From the NCBI GenBank assembly GCA_021739625.1, contig JAIPBJ010000028.1, positions 1 to 34,921 of the forward strand: DNA of 34,921 bases, read 5' to 3'. The position numbers were made by a program, and so were the translations under genes. The stretch is from Flavobacteriales bacterium (GTDB lineage: Bacteria > Bacteroidota > Bacteroidia > UBA10329). Numbering within the stretch: the stretch's first letter is position 1; every line of letters begins with the position of its first letter. Of the stretch, positions 10,201 through 16,556 are shown piece after piece. The notes below the pieces were generated by a model. That model was given only the letters and a program-made list of their open reading frames with translations, had not been told where the DNA came from and made no database searches.

Positions 10201-10405
10201 GGAGGGGATGGGCTACTACCGCAGCACGACCGATGCGGCCATGCACTTCTTCTTCAGCTACATGCCAAAGGGCACGTTCGTGTTCGAGTACGGCCTCAAC
10301 GTGACGCAGGCGGGGGATTTCAGCAACGGCATCTCACAGCTGCAGTGCATGTACGCGCCTGAATTCACAACCCATAGTGAGGGGGTGAGGGTGAGGGTGG
10401 AGTGA
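4298..10405 (+). CDS. Alpha-2-macroglobulin family protein with intact thioester
   Basis: A 2035-residue protein with a signal peptide (MRHSVLLLILCISSLFAHAQ). Bacterial alpha-2-macroglobulins trap proteases that cleave a bait region, which exposes a reactive internal thioester. Residues ~20-380 look alpha-helical; an MG2-type domain carries FLDRAIYRPGQ near residue 608; an A2M domain starts with SDFSETVFFHPHL near 1263. The thioester motif CAEQ is at 1490-1493 in YPHECAEQ, followed by ADGGWGWFSG near 1590 in the helical thioester domain. The residues that form the thioester (Cys, Gln) are intact. No lipobox is visible, unlike E. coli YfhM, so it may be periplasmic or surface-released. The presumed bait region (1180-1260) is lower in GC and holds a TonB-plug-like segment. 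The usual pbpC partner is not adjacent; the 3' end is duplicated downstream. Confidence 0.93.
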   Translation: MRHSVLLLILCISSLFAHAQTYDDLWKEVDNLTNLGQPRSALEKAEQIHRKAAQEDNGVQLIKAVIHEVKFSAHFEEESLVLSIGRLEDEVKVLPAPTRQVLHSLLGEMYWAYWQNNSWQIRQRTSTTVQGEGLLSWDFDRIVRMADSHFARSLEGADTLRSAKLKDYAPILAGDDRYRDLRPTLYHLLLSRALDFYGSEEADLVNFDLAGTFDHPDLLADADSFLRWKPTDGGELRPAQRTIHLMQELLREARKTSPQAGTVEDLRRLALMHRRSQRDDRDARYESALRALLGKTKDLPLQADITAQLAEHLFNLGSNANSPSDSLYLHWKLAYDLCDAAVKALPKEEKGSIGAVNCLAVMSNITQRDWNMAAEGAVLPHKPFRFLMNYRNVGAASAKNWPVHVRVARLDPLHYRSSARQNYGEKLTEWLLKNSVTVSTQQFDLPNPQDFRAHSIELPLAGLPIGTYVIFAATDKDFRTKGEAVAHAIVTVTDLTLLKRQESDGNTRLVVLTRDGGQPVKGARIELLESSYDRNTRGYAYRLKSTLTTDARGEAVFKTGGTGYGSLMVDVYTDGDRLIAADNVHTYRNVEDERWNDQTQFFLDRAIYRPGQVIHFKGLMMRSNGKDVERVKDRNTTVRLFDVNGQEVSQLEVRTNAFGTFSGTFIAPTGGLNGFLRIGNEHGSISFRMEEYKRPKFEVKLDAPTAQFRVGDTVAVQGMAVSYAGIPLDGAEVRYRVTRTARFPYPWRCWGWMPQSNPKQVAYGTATTDATGTFTVRFEAQPDPLVRPSRYPVFTYTIEADITDRSGEMQTGSSAVSVGYHALDVNVSVPSFIEKSELKSYPVRATNLSGQEQDAEVKVTVWQLGPNDRILRRRQWQKPDQQHLSEKEYRAMFPNEPFADEHDPQTWEKATKALETTVRTGKDGQLDLSSLQRGSLSHYLIELTATDAFGKEVTQKAFFQLFDKDGKTPATPVTSWTHLMQETLEPNDTLKLLVASSYPDMRFLLEVEVRGSGVRTNRIIHSEEINLSNAQRMVRIPVTEEWRGNAVVHLRAVRNNELLGSTHSINVPYTNKLLDVSLETFRKEMTPDDKEEWTLRITDKKGKPVKAELLATMYDASLDVLAANNWSLNPYRSLNPRLHWGSGSFNSADVRVWDRDWNAYPKGGMTREFETLNWFGHYFGGRRHSNTYIDGVKVRGSAILPQSAMEMGAEMMEMEVNDHDTFKAETSSRKDAPMATGGVPAQFGDESGGTVNEPAPEIKLRSDFSETVFFHPHLTTDDSGKVSIVFNAPQSLTRWKFMGLATTEDLSIGMVTEEVVTRKLLMVTPNYPRFVREGDKLRFQVKVDVVDSTVAEVNASLEVKDGLTGEESLRFKVQSLRLEGSSAVFHWELEIPEGISALTFTVKAWGKSASVMHTDGEEKTIPVLPNRMLVTEAMPLPVRGKGTHDFTFSKLLNNDSPTLRHHNLTLEFTPNPIWLAVLALPYMMEYPHECAEQIFSRFYANAIGTHLANSDPAIKRVFDQWKRDAETGQGNVFQSQLDKNPELKQALLQETPWVRDAQDEAEQRRRITELFDTERMARELTESLRKLQQQQQADGGWGWFSGLRSDLYITRHIVMGFGKLRKMGVWEPDAASMKMLRNAIEFMDSELVAYYERVNMKDKERIPDWFELHSMYARSFFLADFKPTGRAKAIYEDMLSRIKQHWTKFDATQKGMAAVILHRNGMAKDAAQLIVSLRETALTSEEFGTYWAMEKGYYWHQAPIENHVIILEAFHEVANDVAMVDEMKIWLLKQKQTQNWKTTKATAEACYALLGMGSRDLNTQPNVSIRIGSETIDPSKDRDLKTEAGTGYFKTNWSGKSITPDMGRVTVTKDSEGVAWGAVYWQYFENLDKITGVDDNPIKMKREVMLREDTPNGPLLRPLTDGAKLKVGDRVQVRIVLETDRHMEYVHLKDMRAASFEPREQLSGTAYQEGMGYYRSTTDAAMHFFFSYMPKGTFVFEYGLNVTQAGDFSNGISQLQCMYAPEFTTHSEGVRVRVE
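7859..8053 (+). other. TonB-plug-like segment inside the alpha-2-macroglobulin (residues ~1188-1252)
   Basis: In frame within the macroglobulin, YIDGVKVRGSAILPQSA is followed ~35 residues later by TGGVPAQFGDESGGTVN. Both closely resemble consecutive parts of the plug domain of Bacteroidota TonB-dependent receptors, where 'IDGVxVxGSxxLPxSAIExVxVxTGGxPAxYGDxxGG' is continuous. Here they are split by a Met/Glu-rich linker (MEMGAEMMEMEVND). The DNA is visibly more AT-rich than its surroundings. The similarity is from memory of the family, not an alignment. Confidence 0.55.
8399..8430 (+). repeat. Short low-complexity direct repeat within the alpha-2-macroglobulin gene
   Basis: AGTTTAAGGTT occurs at 8399-8409 and again at 8420-8430, a 21-base period in an AT-rich, TTTAAAG/TTTAAGG-like stretch. 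It is translated in frame (about ESLRFKVQSLRLEGS) between MG domains and differs strongly in composition from neighbouring codons. It may be a dispersed intragenic repeat that was tolerated in frame. Confidence 0.5.
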
Positions 10406-10464
10406 CGAGGCTTCCGTGCAGACCAACAGATAGGGGCTTCTGTTCTGAATTATTGGATGAAGGT
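10289..10464 (+). repeat. Repeat copy A: 3' end of the alpha-2-macroglobulin gene plus its downstream flank
   Basis: This ~176-base segment spans the last 38 codons of the macroglobulin (from YGLNVTQAGDF to the stop at 10403-10405) and ~59 bases beyond. It is repeated at 11945-12120 (copy C), with shared landmarks including GGCTTCCGTGCAGAC and TTCTGTTCTGAATT after the stop. A shorter decayed version is copy B (10595-10679). Confidence 0.85.
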
Positions 10465-10567
10465 TCGAAAGAATTGGATGCTTCATCAAATACTTTTGAT
10501 GACTGTTCCAAAGAATTGGAAGCTTGTTCAAATGATTTGGAAGCTTGACCTGAAACTTCAGATGAAT
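10442..10567. repeat. Degenerate 21-bp tandem array, six units
   Basis: Units start at 10442, 10463, 10484, 10505, 10526 and 10547, each 21 bases. The best conserved pair is GTTCCAAAGAATTGGAAGCT and GTTCAAATGATTTGGAAGCT. Read on the minus strand they encode heptads such as QASNSLE, QSSKVFD and EASNSFE. Copy C carries only about two units at the equivalent place (from 12098), so the copy number varies. The enclosing minus-strand open frame has no recognisable gene signals, so I list it as repeat DNA. Confidence 0.75.
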
Positions 10568-10594
10568 CCCACCCTGAAACCTCATCCTCGAAGG

Positions 10595-10679
10595 GCGATT
10601 TCTGCAACGGCATCTGATAGCTGCAGCGCATGAACGCCTGAGTTCACCAGGCATAGTGAGGGGGTGAGGGTGGAGTGAG
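10595..10679 (+). pseudogene. Repeat copy B: decayed fragment of the alpha-2-macroglobulin 3' end
   Basis: The sequence GCGATTTCTGCAACGGCATCT...CATAGTGAGGGGGTGAGG aligns with the macroglobulin tail from GDFSNGI to the stop. Unlike copy C it carries amino-acid changes, in-frame stops and a small deletion relative to copy A. It is therefore a decayed non-coding fragment. It sits between the 21-bp array and the low-GC T9SS gene, ~150 bases upstream of that gene's start. Confidence 0.7.
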
Positions 10680-10829
10680 CAGATTTCACTTTTTCATTGA
10701 ATCCGCTAAATTTGACGGGGTGGTCCTTTAAACACTTGAGATTCCGAAAACGTGAAAACGATTCCGTCAAACCTGTATAATTGGAACCGCACCTACTGAA
10801 GTGTAGGATTGAATTTGAATCGAGACAAA

Positions 10830-11942
10830 ATGAAAAAGCTCTTTTACTTGATGTTCATTTGGGTTTTGACGAGTGCATCTGTCTATGGTCAAGGGATGCC
10901 TGTTCCGCCTACCAAGCTGGCAAAGGGATGTTTCAGAGACAGCACCATCACCTACGATGGGAAAGGCAATTTATCAGCGAAACGATTGTTTCTACACAAT
11001 GATAAAGGGTTTTTGGAAGTCGAGTTTTTTTACAGGTGGAGAGGAGGTACTTGGTGGGAGGACGGTATTACTACTTTTGGTTATGACCGAAGGGGAAATG
11101 TTATAGAAATCATAAAGGAACGAACCAGTCAATACGATTGCTCTCTGGGCGAATACTCCATTTTTAGTTATGATAAATTGAACCGAATGACTTCAAACAC
11201 TTTTCATAGGGGTAATGGCCAGTATTGGGAAAAGGAAAAGGAAGCTACTTATACACATGATTCAACGGGAAATGTGGTGGAGTCAGTTTTACGCATGTGG
11301 AGAGAAGATTTGACCATTGTTAAGATGGCTCATACATATGATTCGGTCGGAAATGAAACCCACAGTATCGGCCTTAAACGTATTGGGAATGATTGGGAAA
11401 ATTCCAGCCAGAAATCGGTCATCTATGACAGAGGAGGAAACAAGGTTGAGGAAATTTCCCAAGTATGGCGTGATGGCACGTGGAACAACTACTCGCGCAA
11501 CCAGTATTTGTATGATTGGAACGGAAATCAGATAGAGGAAGTCCAATTGACTTGGAGCATGGGCGATTGGAAGAATCTGGGCAGACTGGTCACCACCTAC
11601 GATTTACATGGTAATGCGAATCGAGTTCTTCATCATTCTTGGAACGGTAGCGATTGGTATGTTCAATTCGATGTTCAACGTCACTACGGTTGTATGCCCT
11701 TCGGTAAGAGCGGTTACAGGGAATTGAAGCTTTGGCCCAACCCATCGGTTGGCGAGTTGAACATCCGTGTAGAAGGGAAATACCAGCCTTCGTCTGTGAC
11801 AGTGATAGCGATGAATGGTCAGCGTATGCTTCAACAGCCATTCACACCAAAGTTAAATGTCGAGACGCTGGCAACTGGTTCATACATTGTGGAGGTTGTC
11901 GCTGGTAGCAACATACACCGAGCGCAATTCATTAAGAAGTGA
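10830..11942 (+). CDS. T9SS-secreted YD-repeat-like protein
   Basis: The ATG at 10830 gives a signal peptide (MKKLFYLMFIWVLTSASVYGQ); the frame opens at a TTG further upstream that I reject. The 370-residue product carries repeats of the YD/RHS kind: TYDGKGN, GYDRRGN, TYDSVGN, IYDRGGN, LYDWNGN and TYDLHGN, alternating with Trp-rich strands (WENSSQ, GTWNNYS, GDWKNLG). The last ~75 residues are a type A T9SS sorting domain: LWPNPSVGELNIRV, then NGQRMLQ, then LATGSYIVEV and HRAQFIKK. It is therefore likely exported through the outer membrane and displayed or released. GC is much lower than in both neighbours, and the gene lies exactly between macroglobulin-tail copies, suggesting insertion. A candidate -7 box TAAATTTG lies at 10707-10714. 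Function unknown. Confidence 0.85.
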   Translation: MKKLFYLMFIWVLTSASVYGQGMPVPPTKLAKGCFRDSTITYDGKGNLSAKRLFLHNDKGFLEVEFFYRWRGGTWWEDGITTFGYDRRGNVIEIIKERTSQYDCSLGEYSIFSYDKLNRMTSNTFHRGNGQYWEKEKEATYTHDSTGNVVESVLRMWREDLTIVKMAHTYDSVGNETHSIGLKRIGNDWENSSQKSVIYDRGGNKVEEISQVWRDGTWNNYSRNQYLYDWNGNQIEEVQLTWSMGDWKNLGRLVTTYDLHGNANRVLHHSWNGSDWYVQFDVQRHYGCMPFGKSGYRELKLWPNPSVGELNIRVEGKYQPSSVTVIAMNGQRMLQQPFTPKLNVETLATGSYIVEVVAGSNIHRAQFIKK

Positions 11943-11944
11943 GA

Positions 11945-12120
11945 TACGGCCTCAACGTGACGCAGGCAGGCGATTTCAGCAACGGCATCTCACAGTTGCA
12001 GTGCATGTACGCGCCTGAGTTCACCACGCATAGTGAGGGGGTAAGGGTGCGGGTGTAGTGAGGGGGCTTCCGTGCAGACGGACAAATGGGGTCTTCTGTT
12101 CTGAATTGTTTGACGAAGCT
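11945..12120 (+). pseudogene. Repeat copy C: detached, sequence-conserved alpha-2-macroglobulin 3' end
   Basis: It begins two bases after the stop codon of the T9SS gene and encodes, in frame, the same 37 C-terminal residues as the macroglobulin (YGLNVTQAGDF ... EGVRVRV). Against copy A I count eight codon differences, all synonymous, and then the final GAG (Glu) is TAG, followed by the shared TGA. The non-coding flank continues to match to about 12120. No start codon or upstream body is attached, so it is a gene remnant. The purely synonymous pattern implies it was recently part of a functional macroglobulin gene. Confidence 0.8.
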
Positions 12121-12233
12121 CCAGATAAACTCCTCTCCGAAACCTCGTTCGTAGGGTGATCTTAGGCAATGGCGACTCTGACTTCAGGCGTGTCTGCACT
12201 TTTTCAATGCGCGATGACTGAGGAGAAGGATAA

Positions 12234-13031
12234 TCACTTCGCAATCTTCTCATAAGAAGTCACAATTCCCTTGATGAGGGCAGAACTGAATCCCGCGTGC
12301 TCCATCTCGTTGAGGCCGACAATGGTGCAGCCTTTGGGCGTGGTCACCTTGTCGATCTCCTGCTCGGGGTGACCGCCCTTCTGAATGAGCAGTTGGGCCG
12401 CGCCTTTCACGGTCTGACTCACGATGGCCGTGGCCGTTGCGGCATCGAAACCCACCTCGATGCCGCCCTGGATCATGGCGCGGATGAAGCGCAATGCGTA
12501 AGCGATGCCACAGGCCCCGAGGATGGTGGCCGACTCCATGAGGCTTTCATCAATGATGAGCGACATGCCGATGGTGTCGAAGAGGGCAGTGACCTGCCCA
12601 CGCTGCTGCTGTGTGGCGTCCACCCCACAGATGGCCGTGACCGATTCGCCTACATCGGCAGCGGTGTTGGGCATGGCGCGGAACATGGGCAGTCCCTTGG
12701 GAACATGGGCGGCCATCTGCGCCAGCGTGATGCCTGTGGCCAATGAGATGAGCATTTGGCGCGAGGGGTCCAGCAGCGGGCCAATTTCCTGCAGCATCGG
12801 AGCCACATTGAAAGGTTTCACGGCCAGGATGACCATGTCTGCACCTGCAACCGCATTGCGGTTGTCGGACGTGACCTGTACACCCAACTCTGCAAGAGCG
12901 GCCAATGATCTGAGATTCCTACGTGTGGCAGTGATGTTGGCCGCAGCCACCGTGCCGGAGGCGATAAGTCCATGCGCAATGGCCTGTCCGAGATTTCCAC
13001 AGCCAATGATGGCTATCCGTTGATCGTTCAT
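12234..13031 (-). CDS. proC: Pyrroline-5-carboxylate reductase
   Basis: The 265-residue product reduces 1-pyrroline-5-carboxylate to L-proline with NAD(P)H, the last step of proline synthesis, in the cytoplasm. The start at 13031 gives MNDQRIAIIGCGNLGQAIAHGL, a proper Rossmann GxGxxG motif; longer upstream readings would run into the neighbouring gene. Later hallmarks are MFRAMPNTAA, QTVKGAAQLL and KVTTPKGCTIVGLNEME. The substrate-binding loop usually written GSGPAY reads GACGIAYALRF here, a variant worth noting. The gene begins 17 bases after the DUF5686 gene on the same strand, so they form an operon although their roles seem unrelated. Confidence 0.92.
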   Translation of the reverse strand: MNDQRIAIIGCGNLGQAIAHGLIASGTVAAANITATRRNLRSLAALAELGVQVTSDNRNAVAGADMVILAVKPFNVAPMLQEIGPLLDPSRQMLISLATGITLAQMAAHVPKGLPMFRAMPNTAADVGESVTAICGVDATQQQRGQVTALFDTIGMSLIIDESLMESATILGACGIAYALRFIRAMIQGGIEVGFDAATATAIVSQTVKGAAQLLIQKGGHPEQEIDKVTTPKGCTIVGLNEMEHAGFSSALIKGIVTSYEKIAK

Positions 13032-13048
13032 TTCGAGGTGTTGATGGT

Positions 13049-15730
13049 TCAAAGTCCGAGCTGCACCCGGAAAGCAATCTGTTGGAACTGCGCCTCGCGG
13101 AACGGGAACGCCACATCCACACGGATGATGCGAAAGATGTTCTCGATGCCCACGGTCACCTCCCAATAGTTGCCGAAGTTGGGTTCGTAGAGATAATGGC
13201 CTCCGACCACGGTCTGCCATTTCAATTTCTTGATGAGCGGGATCTTGTTCAGGATTGCTCCGTGAAAGTGATGTTCCAAATGGGCCGAGGCATAAACGTC
13301 ATCGGTGCTGGCGAGATAGTAGGGCAACGCCATGAAACGGTTTAGACCTGTGGGGACGATGTGGATCTCGGAGGTATAGAAGTGCTTGAAATCGGCAAAG
13401 GCGACATTGCGGTCAAAGACGAACCAGCCAGCGTCCACGGCCCATTCCAGTTTGCCACCCATGCCAAGGCTATGGCTGTGGTCGATATCCACTTGCAGGT
13501 AGGAATAGTTGCTCACAGAGCCGCCCACCTCCGGAATCCCCCATTCGTAAGTCATCTTGAACTGTGGCCACTTGCTGCCGAGATTGATCTTGCGGTCTGG
13601 GAATTCGAGGTATTTCTGAAACGGACGGAATCGGGCCGACACCCTCAGTTTCATTGCCCGGTTATCACCGAACCGTGAATTCGAGAAGGTGTATTTCCCG
13701 TTGATGGGAACATTGGCATCGAACTGCCTTCCGTCCCAATTCACATATTGGCCTTCGAGGCCTGTGGCATTCACAAGATTCCTGCGTTCACCGTAGTAGA
13801 GCTGCACTCCGAGATTGATGCCGTTGAACACCTCCATGCCCCATCCGATCTTGCCATACGTCTCGGCATAAAGGCGCGCATAGTTCATCTCGAAAAGAAC
13901 GGTGTAGAGCGAGTTCCAAGAATCGGCCACGGCCTCGTTCTGGAACTGGTTCACATAATGCCCGCCCTCGGCCGAAAGTCTCATTCTGTTGAGTCGGTTG
14001 AACCGGTAGAACACGCTGCCCTTTCCGAAATACCGTCCGGTTGCGAATCCGTACCGGTTCCAGTAGCTCGCCACCAGCCCCGCACTCTTGTCCTCACGGT
14101 ATTTGGAGAAGGTGAGCTTGTGGTCTATGAGGTAGCCTTCGACCGTGTTGAACTGAACGGCCATGAGCGGACTCTGCAGTTCCAACTTCCAGTTCTGCTT
14201 GCTGTTGCTGTACGTGTAGCCATAAAGCAGGTCCTGAATCTTGAAACGGTTGTTCTTGCGGTCCACAGAATCCTTGTAGGCATCGGTCTTCATGACCTGT
14301 TCTATGCTGTCCTTGCGCACATAGTCGTTGACCTCCACCGCAGTGAGCGGAATGGTGCGGATGGAATCCCAGAAGGCATCGCCCTTCGCATTGGCCTCGC
14401 TTTCCACTTTGATAAGGGCGCCCTTGTCCCAGCTCTTGAAGTCGAACGGGGTGGCATCGCCCTCCACGCGGCCCTCCTCTTCAAACTCCCCGTCCACCGC
14501 TGCGGCCTCTGGCGCGCTCTCATGAACGGTGGTGCTGTCCTGTGCCCCAGATTCTGGTTCCTTCGGCAGCAGATCGGCCAATTTCGGGCGGGCGGCAGCG
14601 GGTGCCGGGGCCTCTTGCAGCTTCTTGTTCTTCAGGAACTCATGATAATCCCGGTCGCGGAAATACTTGCGCACACTGTAGTCTGAGAAGGTACTGGTGA
14701 AGGTGCCATAGCCCTGAACCTTCAGAAGTTTCACATTGAAAGCAAAGTCGAACGTGAGGGTTCCCTTGAGCCAGAGATCGGGGGTAATGGGGACAAAATT
14801 GGCCCGCAGGCGCACCGTGTCCACATAGTCTATGCCCGATTCGGAGGTGAGGAGCACATCGGCCGAATGAATGCGCCACGTGTTCTCCTGAATGAAGAGG
14901 AAGCCCTTGAACAGCGGCACGCCTTTGACACGCGGCAGCAGCTCGATGCGATTGACGATGACCGAATCCTCGACATAGAAACCCGCATAGCGGAAACGGT
15001 AATAGAGGGTGGCAGAGGGCGAGAGGGGCGAAACGAGGTCGCGGTTGCTCAACCCTTCGAGACTGAACATCTTGTCGTAGAAATTGAATTCGAGGCTGGT
15101 GGCGTTGTTCCAAGTGAAGCCCTGCGACTTACCGCTGACCTTGGAGGCGATGACCCGCTCCTTGGACTTTCCGGGCGCCTTGTAATGGTACTCGGAAACG
15201 CTCTCGGAGAGGTAGATGATTCCACTACGGGTAGAGTCGAGCCCGCCCACATCAATGCTGCGGCCCAGCACGCGCTTGGGGAGGTTCTTCACAAAGTTGG
15301 TTCCCTTCACATAGACCTTGCAGGAGTATTCCTGCACCTGCTGCCGATAGAACTCACGCTTTTCGCGGGCCAGGCGCATGACGCGGTAGGCGGGGTCCTC
15401 GCTACCATCGGCCACGGCCTCGCCCAGCTCGAAGATGACGCGTTTCATGACCACATCGAGGCGGCTGTCGGCATTGAGGGTGAGGGGCCGCACCTCGGTG
15501 CCATAGCCCACAAACCGGAACACGATGACATGGTATCCCTGTTTCAGCTCCAACTGATAACTTCCCTCGGCATTGGTGGTGGTGCCGATGGTGGTGCCCT
15601 CAACATAGACCGTTGCAAAACCCACGGGCAGCCCTTCCTTATCGGTGACAGTGCCACGCACGGTGAATGCCGAGACGATGGTCGGCATCAGGAACAGGAA
15701 GGACAGCAGGAGGGGGTTCAATGGCCGCAT
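13049..15730 (-). CDS. DUF5686 outer-membrane protein with carboxypeptidase-like regulatory domain
   Basis: An 893-residue Bacteroidota-specific protein. After the signal peptide (MRPLNPLLLSFLFLMPTIVSAF) residues ~23-105 form a carboxypeptidase-like regulatory domain (VRGTVTDKEGLPVGFATVYV ... NAEGSYQLEL). DUF5686 follows, marked by AYRVMRLAREKREFY and QEYSCKVYVKG near 120-145. The C-terminal third is rich in alternating aromatic strands (YFGKGSVFYRFNRLNRMRL, EWAVDAGWFVF) and ends with the strand FQQIAFRVQLGL, as expected for an outer-membrane beta-barrel. A low-complexity linker with APAPAAARPK and Glu runs lies around 380-440. The family's function is unknown. It is the promoter-proximal gene of the pair with proC; a one-mismatch -7 box (TACCTTAG) precedes it. 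Confidence 0.9.
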   Translation of the reverse strand: MRPLNPLLLSFLFLMPTIVSAFTVRGTVTDKEGLPVGFATVYVEGTTIGTTTNAEGSYQLELKQGYHVIVFRFVGYGTEVRPLTLNADSRLDVVMKRVIFELGEAVADGSEDPAYRVMRLAREKREFYRQQVQEYSCKVYVKGTNFVKNLPKRVLGRSIDVGGLDSTRSGIIYLSESVSEYHYKAPGKSKERVIASKVSGKSQGFTWNNATSLEFNFYDKMFSLEGLSNRDLVSPLSPSATLYYRFRYAGFYVEDSVIVNRIELLPRVKGVPLFKGFLFIQENTWRIHSADVLLTSESGIDYVDTVRLRANFVPITPDLWLKGTLTFDFAFNVKLLKVQGYGTFTSTFSDYSVRKYFRDRDYHEFLKNKKLQEAPAPAAARPKLADLLPKEPESGAQDSTTVHESAPEAAAVDGEFEEEGRVEGDATPFDFKSWDKGALIKVESEANAKGDAFWDSIRTIPLTAVEVNDYVRKDSIEQVMKTDAYKDSVDRKNNRFKIQDLLYGYTYSNSKQNWKLELQSPLMAVQFNTVEGYLIDHKLTFSKYREDKSAGLVASYWNRYGFATGRYFGKGSVFYRFNRLNRMRLSAEGGHYVNQFQNEAVADSWNSLYTVLFEMNYARLYAETYGKIGWGMEVFNGINLGVQLYYGERRNLVNATGLEGQYVNWDGRQFDANVPINGKYTFSNSRFGDNRAMKLRVSARFRPFQKYLEFPDRKINLGSKWPQFKMTYEWGIPEVGGSVSNYSYLQVDIDHSHSLGMGGKLEWAVDAGWFVFDRNVAFADFKHFYTSEIHIVPTGLNRFMALPYYLASTDDVYASAHLEHHFHGAILNKIPLIKKLKWQTVVGGHYLYEPNFGNYWEVTVGIENIFRIIRVDVAFPFREAQFQQIAFRVQLGL

Positions 15731-15788
15731 GAATGCTTGGCGCTAAGGTAAGGTGCAATACAAACCATCAGAAGGCCGCCTACGTCAC

Positions 15789-16466
15789 TCAGAGCGCCCC
15801 ACCCATAAAGCGCATCATCTCCTCGGCTTTGGGATAGATGAAGAAATGCCCGCCATCGAACCTTTGCAGCCTCAGCGGAAACATGGATTCCTGCTGCCAG
15901 TCGCGGACAGAGGAGACGAGGGCGGTCTCCTGCGAGCCGAACATCACGGTGATGGGCACCGCGAGCGGCTCGTGGTCCAGATACCTGTAACTGTCAATGG
16001 CAGCGATGTCGGCACGTAGCATGGGCAGTATGATGCGCAGCAGCTTCGGCTCGTCCAGCACTGCGGGCGGCAGGCCACCGAGGGTGCGCATGTGGGCGAT
16101 GAACTGCTCATCGGTCATGGTGCCGCGATGGCGGTCGTGGTGGTGCGCGGGGGCGGGGAAACTGCTCAGGAAAAGGTGCTGCGGCAGGGGCCTGCCCGTT
16201 TCTGCGAGGCGGTGCGTGAGCAGATAGGCCAGCATGGCGCCCATGCTATGGCCGTAAATGGCATACGGCCCCTTCACCATCTCATCGAACTGCGCGAGAT
16301 AGCACCCTACGATGGCATGGATGTCGGTCAATGGCGGTTCGCTGATGCGCGTGCCCTTGCCGGGCTGGGTCATGGAGACCATCTCCCATCCCTTTGGCAG
16401 AAATGGCCGGAGGAATCCGTAGGAGGTCTCGTTGCCACCGGCAAAGGGGAGGGTGAGGAGGAGCAT
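15789..16466 (-). CDS. Type II thioesterase (alpha/beta hydrolase, GrsT/SrfA-D-like)
   Basis: A 225-residue alpha/beta hydrolase of the thioesterase family that removes aberrant acyl groups from carrier proteins in non-ribosomal peptide or polyketide synthesis. Visible marks are LPFAGGNETSY at the N-terminus (the family's 'PxAGG' opening), the nucleophile elbow YGHSMGAMLAY with the catalytic Ser near residue 74, the lid segment MRTLGGLPPAVL, and RFDGGHFFIY with the catalytic His near 208. Length matches type II enzymes. No peptide- or polyketide-synthase gene is in the window; the nearest lipid gene is the desaturase 86 bases upstream on the same strand. Its true carrier-protein partner is unknown. 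Confidence 0.85.
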   Translation of the reverse strand: MLLLTLPFAGGNETSYGFLRPFLPKGWEMVSMTQPGKGTRISEPPLTDIHAIVGCYLAQFDEMVKGPYAIYGHSMGAMLAYLLTHRLAETGRPLPQHLFLSSFPAPAHHHDRHRGTMTDEQFIAHMRTLGGLPPAVLDEPKLLRIILPMLRADIAAIDSYRYLDHEPLAVPITVMFGSQETALVSSVRDWQQESMFPLRLQRFDGGHFFIYPKAEEMMRFMGGAL

Positions 16467-16505
16467 GAGAAATAGGAAAATGGGGAAATGGTAAACATGG
16501 AAATG

Positions 16506-16556
16506 GTAGGGACGCGATGCAGGTTCCCACCGGAGCGGGTCTGCACCTCCGACTAC
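16506..16556. repeat. Imperfect inverted repeat between desaturase and thioesterase genes
   Basis: GTAG (16506) pairs with CTAC (16553), TGCAG (16518-16522) with CTGCA (16541-16545), and inner CCC with GGG around a CGGA loop, giving a ~50-base interrupted hairpin. Its end overlaps the desaturase stop codon. Without a T-run it may be a REP-like element or an attenuator rather than a classical terminator. Confidence 0.4.

Noticed and set aside
10442-10567. Possible CRISPR array
   Set aside because: Units are contiguous 21-mers without spacers of constant size and without cas genes.
10365-10631. 88-codon minus-strand frame across the 21-bp array as a real gene
   Set aside because: Consists of the repeat plus the reverse of the macroglobulin tail; no start signal or conserved domain. 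Kept only as a repeat.
11477-11493. CACGTGGAACAACTACT, a 17-base match to the right half of parS site 2
   Set aside because: The left half of the palindrome is absent and the bases are ordinary codons of the YD-repeat gene; coincidence is likely.
13748-14686. 312-codon plus-strand frame opposite the DUF5686 gene (also 14867-15751)
   Set aside because: Antisense shadow of a well-supported gene; no family features.
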